A stretch of DNA of 5,804 nucleotides from Planctomycetota bacterium (GCA_030598065.1 JAUVQR010000110.1:1-5804), one strand, 5' to 3'. Positions 1 to 4,973 are shown, counted from the stretch's first letter. The notes: generated from the letters alone by a model not told the origin. Numbers and translations are program-made.

Positions 1-272
1 ACCGTCTGGCCATAGGTATTGGCATGATGCCAAGGAATGTGGTAACCTTAACGATGGCGGATATCGGAATGGAGCTGGGGGTATTAAGCCAGGAACTGTT
101 TTCGGCTATAATAATGATGGTGGCCATTGCGGCGCTTGTAGCCCCCCTCTTGTTAAAGCTGGTTCTTTCTGAACGGCGTGGGGTTGCTGGGGCCGGGGGC
201 CTTATACCTACTTCCGTCAGTGATGAAACCAGAAAGGTGAATCGAAGACTAAAGAGGCTTGGTAGAAAATGA
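1..272 (+). CDS. Cation/proton antiporter (CPA2-like), C-terminal fragment
   Basis: The frame is open from the window edge (first whole codon at 3) to TGA at 270-272, so the start lies outside. About 89 residues are visible. They read RLAIGIGMMPRNVV, then TLTMADIGMELGVLSQELFS, then a hydrophobic helix around IIMMVAIAALVAPLLLK, and end in a basic cytoplasmic tail with RRLKRLGRK. The order G-M-x-P-R, then G-x-x-L-G-V-x-S-Q-E-L-F, then A-P-x-L-L-K is typical of the last two membrane helices of Na+(K+)/H+ antiporters of the CPA2/Kef/NapA group, which exchange cations for protons across the inner membrane. The usual P-R-G-E segment reads P-R-N-V here. The stop overlaps the next gene's start by ATGA, implying co-translation with the USP genes. 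The family is fairly secure; the transported ion cannot be read from this fragment. Confidence 0.78.
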   Translation, partial: RLAIGIGMMPRNVVTLTMADIGMELGVLSQELFSAIIMMVAIAALVAPLLLKLVLSERRGVAGAGGLIPTSVSDETRKVNRRLKRLGRK

Positions 273-718
273 TAACGTTTAAGAAGATACTGTGCCCGAT
301 AGACTATTCGGATTGCTCCGCCAAAGCCCTCAGGTATGCGGCGGGCCTGGCACTGAAGGATTCTGGGAAACTTTACCTCATGCATGTAATTGATAAGCGC
401 ATATATGATTATGGAGGTCCGGTATATGAGGTGCAGCCCAGCCCGGACGAAGAAACGATTACCCACCTGAAACAAAAACTCGGGGAGAGCGTGCCCAAAG
501 AGATAAGAGGTGACATAGAGGTTGAGACTATTGTAACGGTGGGCCTGCCTGCGCAGGAGGTGGTGAATACCGCAGAGAAGGAGGGGGTAGACATCATAGT
601 AATGGGTACGCACGGCCGGTCCGGTATTTCTCATGTGGTCATGGGCAGCGTGGCAGAAAACGTTACAAGGAAGGCGGCTTGCCCTGTACTGACGGTACGA
701 GAGACCAAGTCCAAGTGA
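269..718 (+). CDS. Universal stress protein, copy 1 of a tandem array
   Basis: This 149-residue single-domain UspA-fold protein has the usual family length of about 140-150. It opens with KKILCPIDYS; Asp12 sits where ATP-binding USPs contact adenine. HVID follows at the end of strand 2. The nucleotide signature G-2x-G-9x-G-S is complete (Gly113, Gly116, Gly126-Ser127), and the protein ends in the dimerisation strand CPVLTVR. It should therefore be an ATP-binding cytoplasmic dimer of the MJ0577 type rather than the non-binding UspA type. The ATG overlaps the antiporter stop (ATGA at 269-272), so its translation is probably coupled to that gene. A GAGG at 254-257 is somewhat distant for a ribosome binding site. 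The physiological role is unknown; the context suggests regulation of, or response to, antiporter activity. Confidence 0.93.
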   Translation: MITFKKILCPIDYSDCSAKALRYAAGLALKDSGKLYLMHVIDKRIYDYGGPVYEVQPSPDEETITHLKQKLGESVPKEIRGDIEVETIVTVGLPAQEVVNTAEKEGVDIIVMGTHGRSGISHVVMGSVAENVTRKAACPVLTVRETKSK

Positions 719-739
719 TCCTATTTTTTCGGGGGCAAA

Positions 740-1177
740 ATGATAAGGTTAAGGCGAATTCTGTGTGCAATTGATAAATCCAGGTGTTCCATGGATGCCT
801 TGGCGTATGCAGAATATTTTGCCCTGAAGAATTCAGCGGAATTGCATTTGCTATATGTTATTGATACGCGTCATTTTGACGACTTTCCACCTTTTGAGTT
901 TCCCGGTCCGGAGTCTGCCACCGTTAGGCGTATCAAGGATGAGCTTGCCGTTAATGTCTCGGACGAGATAAAGTCGAAGGTGAAAGTGGTTATGACAGTA
1001 GTTGTCGGGATACCCGTTCAGAAAATCCTGAGCATATCGAGACAGAGATACATAGACTTGATAGTATTAGGTACGCACGGTAGGACGGGCATGGCGCGCG
1101 CCGTTATGGGCAGCGTGGCCGCAAACGTATTGAAGAAGGCAAAGTGTCCCGTGCTTACCGTTCGTCAGTCTGATTAG
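740..1177 (+). CDS. Universal stress protein, copy 2
   Basis: This is a 145-residue single-domain USP. It starts MIRLRRILCAIDKS, with Asp12 in the ATP-contact position, and carries G-2x-G-9x-G-S at Gly111, Gly114 and Gly124-Ser125, ending in CPVLTVRQSD. It is the most divergent intact copy: AIDKS replaces PIDYS, GSVAANV replaces GSVAENV, and the middle segment (FDDFPPFEFPGPES) differs from the others. The ATG lies 21 bases after the preceding stop, behind a GGGGG run at 731-735, so the two genes are probably on one transcript. Single-domain USPs homo- or heterodimerise through the last strand, so adjacent paralogues could form mixed dimers. That is inference. Confidence 0.92.
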   Translation: MIRLRRILCAIDKSRCSMDALAYAEYFALKNSAELHLLYVIDTRHFDDFPPFEFPGPESATVRRIKDELAVNVSDEIKSKVKVVMTVVVGIPVQKILSISRQRYIDLIVLGTHGRTGMARAVMGSVAANVLKKAKCPVLTVRQSD

Positions 1178-1197
1178 TTAGGCCATTGAGACCCAAA

Positions 1198-1203
1198 GAG
1201 GGA
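1198..1203 (+). promoter_or_regulatory. Ribosome binding site fixing the start of USP copy 3
   Basis: GAGGGA with a six-base spacer to the ATG at 1210. It supports that ATG over the in-frame TTG at 1186, which would place this purine run inside the coding region. Confidence 0.7.
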
Positions 1204-1209
1204 AGACAG

Positions 1210-1644
1210 ATGATAAAAATAGAGACGATACTGTGCCCCATAGACTACTCCGAGGGTTCCTTGGAGGCACTGAATTACGCCTTGCATTTTGCTCTTAGAG
1301 AACCAGCCAGACTGTGTATAATGCATGTGATTGACGTACGCTACTTAGAGGGTTATACCCCCCTGGAAGTTGCAAACCCTGACTCTGAGACCGTAAGCCG
1401 AATGAAGGATGAACTGGTCGGGCGTGTGCCTGAGAATTTGAGAGCGAAAGTCAACCTGGAGGCCGTTGTTGCGGTAGGCATACCCGTTATAGAGATTGTA
1501 GACACTGCAAAGGAGAAGGCGGCGGATGTGATAGTTATGGGCACTCACGGTAGAACCGGTCTGGCGCATGTGATTATGGGCAGTGTTGCCGAGAACGTGG
1601 TAAGGAGGTCCCCCTGCCCTGTTCTAACCGTGCGCCAAGCATGA
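1210..1644 (+). CDS. Universal stress protein, copy 3
   Basis: This 144-residue single-domain USP is read from the ATG at 1210. The frame can be extended to a TTG at 1186, but the ATG aligns exactly with the starts of copies 1, 2 and 4 (MIKIETILCPIDYS), and a strong GAGGGA at 1198-1203 sits six bases upstream of it. ATP signature: Gly111, Gly114, Gly124-Ser125 in GTHGRTGLAHVIMGS. The C-terminus is CPVLTVRQA. It is very similar to copy 4 in the second half (GSVAENV followed by a basic pair and PCPVLTVRQ), suggesting these two are the closest duplicates. It lies 32 bases after copy 2. Confidence 0.93.
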   Translation: MIKIETILCPIDYSEGSLEALNYALHFALREPARLCIMHVIDVRYLEGYTPLEVANPDSETVSRMKDELVGRVPENLRAKVNLEAVVAVGIPVIEIVDTAKEKAADVIVMGTHGRTGLAHVIMGSVAENVVRRSPCPVLTVRQA

Positions 1645-1699
1645 CGTCTCTTAGGGCGCACTTGTCAACAGGGGTCCCTTTTGTTGGGTGGGTAACAGG

Positions 1700-1729
1700 C
1701 TGACGTTGTTTTCCAGGTTAGTGTATTAT
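1700..1729 (+). promoter_or_regulatory. Weak sigma70-like promoter candidate ahead of USP copy 4
   Basis: CTGACG (1700-1705), an 18-base spacer, then TATTAT (1724-1729), 32 bases before the copy 4 start. The gap between copies 3 and 4 (116 bases) is much longer than the other gaps in the array, which leaves room for an internal promoter. The -35 match is partial, and such matches arise often by chance. Confidence 0.22.
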
Positions 1730-1760
1730 GGCGAACGGCCAGGAGAGGAGAAGCTGACAA

Positions 1761-2204
1761 ATGGTCAATATAAAGAGAATACTCTGCCCGGTTGATTACT
1801 CTGTAAGTTCTTCCGAGGCCATGAAGTATGCGGCGCATATAGCCGGAGAGGAAGGGGCCAAGGTGTACTTGATACACGTCATAGACGTGCGCAGTTACGG
1901 CCATGAGAGTCCACTGGACCTTGAAATGCCAAAACCGAGTCAAGAGAACGTGGATCGTATGAAGAAAGAACTTGTCGAGGATTTGTTTCAGGAGAAGGGC
2001 GGAAAGGGAGTGGAAGTAGAGGCCATGGTGGTGATGGGCAAACCTGTCGAAGAGATACTGAAGGCTGCCAAGGAGCAGAAGATAGATATGATAGTCATGG
2101 GTACCCATGGCAGGACGGGCATACCTCACGTGATTGTCGGCAGTGTGGCGGAGAATGTGATCAGAAAGGCCCCGTGTCCCGTGCTTACGGTGCGCCAACC
2201 TTAG
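1761..2204 (+). CDS. Universal stress protein, copy 4
   Basis: This 147-residue single-domain USP begins MVNIKRILCPVDYS, with Asp12 in the ATP-contact position. G-2x-G-9x-G-S falls at Gly114, Gly117 and Gly127-Ser128 (GTHGRTGIPHVIVGS), and the end is CPVLTVRQP. The central helix region is slightly longer and more charged than in its siblings (ELVEDLFQEKGGKGVEVEAM). A purine-rich AGGAGAGGAG at 1741-1750 is a good ribosome binding site. After its stop the array continues only as a decayed copy. This copy may be transcribed separately given the longer upstream gap, but that is not proved by the sequence. Confidence 0.93.
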   Translation: MVNIKRILCPVDYSVSSSEAMKYAAHIAGEEGAKVYLIHVIDVRSYGHESPLDLEMPKPSQENVDRMKKELVEDLFQEKGGKGVEVEAMVVMGKPVEEILKAAKEQKIDMIVMGTHGRTGIPHVIVGSVAENVIRKAPCPVLTVRQP

Positions 2205-2323
2205 TTTGTGGCCTATTGCGAGAACTGTCTTTGCCGGTCTGCATAAACAAGCTCTGACGGAATTACCCCTACGGCCGGAGACGCAGACTGGAAATGTGGC
2301 GGGCCCAATCGGTTGACGGTGGA

Positions 2324-2425
2324 ATGGGCGCCTGCGGCAGGACGGTTCATACACAGCTGTTTCGTGGCGGTATTGCCGGGAACGTAGTGCGTGAGGCGCT
2401 GCGTCCCGTGCTTACTGTACGCTAG
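2324..2425 (+). pseudogene. Decayed fifth universal stress protein, C-terminal remnant
   Basis: Thirty-three codons followed by TAG align without gaps to the C-terminal end of USP copy 4. The remnant begins MGACGRT where the intact gene has MGTHGRT, continues GGIAGNVV where the intact gene has GSVAENVI, and ends PVLTVR at the stop. By hand count 17 of 33 residues are identical to copy 4. The glycine spacing G-2x-G-9x-G is kept, but the histidine after the first Gly is now Cys, the final Ser is Gly, and the usual CPV cysteine is Arg. Upstream the frame reaches a TGA at 2255-2257 with no USP-like sequence and no start. The copy has therefore lost about 110 N-terminal residues. A faint LWPIA at 2206-2220 in another frame could be a relic of LCPID, but this is weak. 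Confidence 0.82.
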
Positions 2426-2468
2426 ATACAAGGGGAATTGTAACAAATACTGGTCAGAAGACAGGTCT

Positions 2469-3563
2469 ATGGCGAAGGTCCCTAAACGCTTATTTCTACT
2501 ATTATTGCCTGTCATATCTCTTTCGTCCTGCTGGTTTTCCAAGGAAGAAGAACCGTGGGAAGCCCCCGCCTTTAACCCGGCTGAAGCTGCCTTGAAGCTC
2601 CAGGAGAGTCCCATGATGGAGCCCGGTGGGGTTGAGAAGCGTGTCAGTCTGGGCAACAGGGACTACCTGCGGGGCAGGCTGAAGTCCGCCATAAGGGAAT
2701 ACGAACGGGCCCTGGAGTTGAACCCCAATAAAGTAGAGGCCTGGTATAACCTGGGTATTGCCTACAGCGATGAGGGTATGACAGAAGACGCCCTCAGGGC
2801 GTGGGAAAAGGTGCTGGAGATTGACCCTAACAACGAGAACGCATTATACTGCCTCGGCCTGTCATATCTGGAACAGGGGAACCCCTATAAAACCATTTCT
2901 TACATGAAAAGGGCGCTTACCCTTAACCCCAATATGTTGATGGCATATTATAGTCTGGGCAATGCCTATCTCGCAGAGGGGAAGTTTCACAAGGCAATGG
3001 GCTCTTATAAGAGGGCGCTGGTGGTTAACGACAAGTTAACCGAGGCGCGTCTCGGTATCGACAGATGCCTTGCCGGGTTGGGAAGGCTGGACAAGGCGGT
3101 GAAGGACGCCAGGAGTATAGCCGCGTCCCACCCCGACCTCCCGGAAGCACACTATACCTATGGCCTGCTTTTGGAGCAACAGGGGCTGAAGGAGGAGGCG
3201 GAGAAGGAATTCGCCGAGGCGTCCAGGCTGTCGGAGTTGATGTATCCGGAGCCCGAAGAAGAGGAAGAGGACGGGGAAGAGGACGGGGAAGAGGGCAAGG
3301 AAGTTGTTGAGGAGACCGAGGTGGTAGAGGAAGAAGAGGTTGTGGGAAAGAGCGAGACGGTGGAGAAAGAAGAAGTTGTAAAGAAGGACGTGATTACGGA
3401 AGGGAAAGAGGTGGTGGAGCAAACTACGGTTGAGAAAAAGGAAGAAATTGTTGAAAAAACAAAGGCTCCGGAGGCAATAGAAACGGAAGAAGAAGTGGTC
3501 GTCGAGAGGGGTAGTATCTTGTACAGGGGAAAGACAGAAAAAAATGGCAAGGATGTGGAGTAA
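2469..3563 (+). CDS. TPR-repeat lipoprotein with acidic repetitive tail
   Basis: A 364-residue exported lipoprotein. The ATG at 2469 gives MAKVPKRLFLLLLPVISLSSC: a basic start, a leucine-rich core and the lipobox LSSC with Cys21 as the lipidation site. The frame can be extended to a GTG at 2391, but that start would bury the signal peptide and overlaps the USP remnant, so it is rejected. Residues about 54-257 form six 34-residue TPR units with the usual W/Y-x-x-L-G-x-x-Y, A and N-P-N landmarks (for example AWYNLGIAYSDEG and ALELNPN). The fifth unit (190-223) is divergent. From 261 the chain becomes acidic and low-complexity, with a hexapeptide repeat at 278-331. TPR lipoproteins usually scaffold envelope complexes; the partner here is unknown. 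It may share a transcript with the USP genes 264 bases upstream. The ribosome binding site is weak. Confidence 0.88.
   Translation: MAKVPKRLFLLLLPVISLSSCWFSKEEEPWEAPAFNPAEAALKLQESPMMEPGGVEKRVSLGNRDYLRGRLKSAIREYERALELNPNKVEAWYNLGIAYSDEGMTEDALRAWEKVLEIDPNNENALYCLGLSYLEQGNPYKTISYMKRALTLNPNMLMAYYSLGNAYLAEGKFHKAMGSYKRALVVNDKLTEARLGIDRCLAGLGRLDKAVKDARSIAASHPDLPEAHYTYGLLLEQQGLKEEAEKEFAEASRLSELMYPEPEEEEEDGEEDGEEGKEVVEETEVVEEEEVVGKSETVEKEEVVKKDVITEGKEVVEQTTVEKKEEIVEKTKAPEAIETEEEVVVERGSILYRGKTEKNGKDVE
3267..3302 (+). repeat. Tandem 12-base repeat inside the lipoprotein tail
   Basis: GAGGACGGGGAA occurs twice in direct succession (3267-3278, 3279-3290), followed by an imperfect third unit GAGGGCAAGGAA (3291-3302). 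It encodes EDGE/EEGK-type acidic residues and is in frame, so unit gain or loss would alter tail length by four residues without a frameshift. Confidence 0.75.
3300..3461 (+). repeat. Nine consecutive 18-base units encoding an E-V-V hexapeptide repeat
   Basis: Residues 278-331 of the lipoprotein split exactly into nine hexapeptides: EVVEET, EVVEEE, EVVGKS, ETVEKE, EVVKKD, VITEGK, EVVEQT, TVEKKE and EIVEKT. The beta-branched pair recurs every six residues, with charged residues between. The period is six, not the seven of a coiled coil. Unit DNA sequences have diverged, so the expansion is old or constrained at protein level. Confidence 0.7.
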
Positions 3564-3637
3564 GGCAGTGTTGTAGACCGGCAGGAAAAGGCGTTGGCCG
3601 AATAAACATTCTGGGTAGTGTAGTACTTATGGTTCAC

Positions 3638-3778
3638 ATGAGGTCCCTTTAGGCAGCACAACGTGACAGCGCTTCAGACAGTTGCCGATGAACCCATTCC
3701 TTTCACCTTCCGGTACCAACGATAGGGGCGTGTGAATTCCCTGCGTACCATACCGGGTGCGGCCCGGTGAACCTCATG
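3638..3778. repeat. Inverted repeat CATGAGGT / ACCTCATG bracketing 125 bases
   Basis: CATGAGGT (3638-3645) and its exact complement ACCTCATG (3771-3778) bracket most of the minus-strand mini-frame. GGTTCAC beside the left arm and GTGAACC beside the right arm are also complementary, but in a different order relative to the arms. This could be the closing stem of a structured RNA or the ends of a small mobile element. Eight bases at this distance can also be chance. Confidence 0.3.
3752..3768. other. Short GC hairpin in the intergenic region
   Basis: ACCGGG (3752-3757) and CCCGGT (3763-3768) form a perfect six-pair stem around a five-base loop. No T tract follows on either strand, so it does not look like an intrinsic terminator. 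Confidence 0.4.
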
Positions 3779-3802
3779 CCATGCCGGTCCTATCCACTTG
3801 GT

Positions 3803-3832
3803 ATTATAGTGTTAACGAAAAATAAGCCGCAA
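3803..3832 (-). promoter_or_regulatory. Minus-strand promoter candidate for the mini-frame
   Basis: On the minus strand: TTGCGG (3832-3827), an 18-base spacer, then a perfect TATAAT (3808-3803), followed 20 bases later by ATG at 3782 with AGGA between them. It is arranged divergently from the plus-strand promoter at 3850. The -35 box matches only in TTG. Confidence 0.35.
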
Positions 3833-3849
3833 CGCGCCACTGAGCCTAT

Positions 3850-3879
3850 TTGACAGCGCTGAGATGAATATGCTATATT
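3850..3879 (+). promoter_or_regulatory. Sigma70-type promoter of the secreted protein gene
   Basis: Perfect -35 TTGACA (3850-3855), an 18-base spacer, and -10 TATATT (3874-3879) preceded by the extended -10 element TGC. Transcription should begin about seven bases further on, giving a leader of roughly 25 bases. The strong purine run GAGGAGGAGGG (3893-3903) lies six bases before the ATG at 3910. Confidence 0.65.
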
Positions 3880-3892
3880 TGTTTTTTATGTT

Positions 3893-3903
3893 GAGGAGGA
3901 GGG
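3893..3903 (+). promoter_or_regulatory. Strong ribosome binding site
   Basis: GAGGAGGAGGG ends six bases before the ATG at 3910. It is the strongest Shine-Dalgarno match in the window and confirms that start. Confidence 0.75.
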
Positions 3904-3909
3904 TTTGAA

Positions 3910-4647
3910 ATGAAGCTTAAGTTATTGTGTTTTCTTGTCTTGCCTGTAGTGATAACGCTATATGCGAATATAAACCTGAATGCTGCGGAGACCCTTCCCG
4001 GCGGTATCCTTGGAGCTACCAGGGATGAGGTCCGGGCCAAACTGGGCGAGCCGACACATCTTTACATTGAGGAGATGGCTTCCAGAAGAAACTGGCTCTT
4101 TCCCGTGGAGGATATCGATAAGGTCAAGCCGATGCTGTGGGCGGACCCGGACATACCGGGGGACGATGTTTTTTCCCTGAAGAAAGACGGGAAGCCTTTT
4201 AGGTACAGGGTTCACTATGCGTGGGACAAGGCGAATGAAGCGCAGCCTGTCCTTAGGGTGGCGAAGTGTTGGGCGTATTTTCTGGGCGGGCCCGTTAAAC
4301 TCGCAGACATGCCTGGTTATGTTCCTGAGTTCGAGGTTGCTACCAGGCAGGGGGTGAAGGCGTACGTGCAGAAGAAGGCCGCTGGCAAGCATGATATCGT
4401 CGTGATGTTCTTGTCCCCAGACAACTCCGCGTTGGCGCGGCGTGTAAGCAGTGAGTTTAGGGAGCCGGTTGACGATTATGAGTGGTCGCCGTGTTTCCAG
4501 GTAGTCCTTGCCGAAGGCGAGTCCGAGAATGTATCCCTTGAAAGCAAGGTCAAAGAGGCGGTTGTGACGGTAGAGAGCCAGAAGCGGCTGAGCAAGCTGG
4601 CGAGGGTGTTGAATATAAAAGACATTGAGACCCCGTTCTCTTCGTAG
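3910..4647 (+). CDS. Secreted protein of unknown function
   Basis: A 245-residue protein. Residues 1-25 form a Sec signal peptide (MKLKLL, hydrophobic core to about Tyr18), with likely cleavage near Asn24-Ala25-Ala26, so it should act in the periplasm or outside the cell. Just after cleavage comes GGILGATRDEVRAKLGEPT, a pattern of G-x-T-x-x-E-V-x-x-x-L-G-x-P that also appears in BamE/SmpA/OmlA-like domains; that is a local resemblance only. The rest has an aromatic, Trp-rich middle (Trp62, Trp77, Trp105, Trp121), two cysteines (Cys120, Cys195) that could form a disulphide, and a polar helical C-terminus. No catalytic motif is seen. It has its own promoter and terminator, so it is monocistronic. 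No specific function can be given. Confidence 0.85.
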   Translation: MKLKLLCFLVLPVVITLYANINLNAAETLPGGILGATRDEVRAKLGEPTHLYIEEMASRRNWLFPVEDIDKVKPMLWADPDIPGDDVFSLKKDGKPFRYRVHYAWDKANEAQPVLRVAKCWAYFLGGPVKLADMPGYVPEFEVATRQGVKAYVQKKAAGKHDIVVMFLSPDNSALARRVSSEFREPVDDYEWSPCFQVVLAEGESENVSLESKVKEAVVTVESQKRLSKLARVLNIKDIETPFSS

Positions 4648-4650
4648 TTG

Positions 4651-4680
4651 CCGTTCCCAAAGAGCGGTGGGAACGGGTTT
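4651..4680 (+). terminator. Stem-loop terminator of the secreted protein gene
   Basis: CCGTTCCCA (4651-4659) and TGGGAACGG (4668-4676) form a perfect nine-pair stem with an eight-base loop, starting four bases after the stop codon. Only GTTT follows, so the T tract is short. It could act as a moderate intrinsic terminator or as a 3' stabilising hairpin. Confidence 0.6.
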
Positions 4681-4789
4681 CATCTGTCATGCGGCTGTAT
4701 ATCTCTGCTTCTGAGGCCCTTAGTTCGGCGATACGTTTGCGCAGGGATTACAGTTCTTCGATAAGTTGGGACTTCGTCCAGTTTCTCAT
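4678..4789 (-). pseudogene. Remnant of a PAS/histidine-kinase N-terminal leader
   Basis: From ATG at 4789-4787 the minus strand reads MRNWTKSQLIEEL, a TAA stop (4750-4748), then SLRKRIAELRASEAEIYSR in the same frame up to the terminator of the neighbouring gene. The pattern TK-x-x-L-I-x-E-L-x-x-L-R-x-R-I-A-E-L-x-x-S-E-A-E is the familiar charged helix at the start of many PAS-containing sensor kinases. TAA fits a CAA (Gln) codon changed by one base. No PAS, HisKA or ATPase domain follows, so only about 37 codons of the gene survive. No ribosome binding site is obvious. Confidence 0.6.
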
Positions 4790-4943
4790 CTCGTATTATG
4801 GATTGTCAGGTGGTGCTTACGGCGGGGCTCATTGATCATCATTGTGATTGTGAAACCGGGGATGAGCGGAAAGCAGAGCAAAAAGATAACGGGATTACCG
4901 CTTGTTGAGCGGGAGGGGTTCCCCTTAGAAATGCTTGTACTGA

Positions 4944-4973
4944 CCCCCTGCACATGAGCTAGTCCCCCCTGCA
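4944..4973. repeat. Direct repeat CCCCCTGCA with 21-base period
   Basis: CCCCCTGCA occurs at 4944-4952 and again at 4965-4973, two helical turns apart, with a related CCCCC at 4993-4997. Preceding bases TGTACTGA resemble IS-end sequences of the TGTxCTGACCCC kind, but no transposase or second end is identified. Confidence 0.4.

Larger units (their letters stand above)
3627..3782 (-). pseudogene. Possible small minus-strand gene interrupted by TGA at codon 3
   Basis: An ATG at 3782-3780 lies five bases after AGGA on the minus strand. The frame reads Met-Ala, then TGA (3776-3774), then 48 open codons to TAA at 3629-3627. The open part includes RTRYGTQGIHTPLSLVPEGE and GFIGNCLKRCHVVLPKGTS, so it has a C-x3-C-H motif and a third Cys near the end. 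TATAAT and a partial -35 lie upstream. I do not recognise the protein. A 48-codon open stretch alone is not rare by chance; the ribosome binding site and promoter-like hexamers in the right places raise the odds. One base change (CGA to TGA) would explain the stop, so a decayed gene is the simplest reading. Recoding or plain non-coding DNA are alternatives. Confidence 0.35.
3664..3860 (+). repeat. Direct repeat TGACAGCGCT, two copies
   Basis: The 10-base word TGACAGCGCT occurs at 3664-3673 and at 3851-3860. The second copy overlaps the -35 hexamer of the promoter at 3850, so the word could be a regulator site. The palindromic core is AGCGCT. Confidence 0.35.

Noticed and set aside
1186..1209. 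N-terminal extension of USP copy 3 from a TTG start
   Set aside because: The ATG at 1210 has a strong GAGGGA at correct spacing and aligns with the starts of the sibling genes; the extension has no homologous counterpart.
1666..1686. CAACA...TGTTG hairpin as a terminator after USP copy 3
   Set aside because: The stem is only five pairs with an 11-base loop, and the run of T lies inside the hairpin rather than after it.
1665..2354. Long minus-strand open frame opposite USP copy 4
   Set aside because: It is the complement of a clear USP gene and its remnant; the translation is His/Arg/Leu-rich and resembles no family.
3036..3661. Minus-strand frames opposite the lipoprotein tail (Ser/Thr- and Phe/Leu-rich)
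   Set aside because: Their low-complexity composition is the reverse complement of the GAA/GAG/GTN codons of the acidic tail.
3958..4683. 241-codon minus-strand frame opposite the secreted protein gene
   Set aside because: The plus strand has promoter, ribosome binding site, signal peptide and terminator; the minus-strand product has none of these and looks like an antisense shadow.
4914..4925. AGGGG-TT-CCCCT as a terminator hairpin
   Set aside because: A two-base loop cannot form a hairpin and no T tract follows.
4766..4957. 63-codon plus-strand frame in the gap after the terminator
   Set aside because: TTG start, no ribosome binding site, and no recognisable sequence; the opposite strand here carries the more gene-like remnants.
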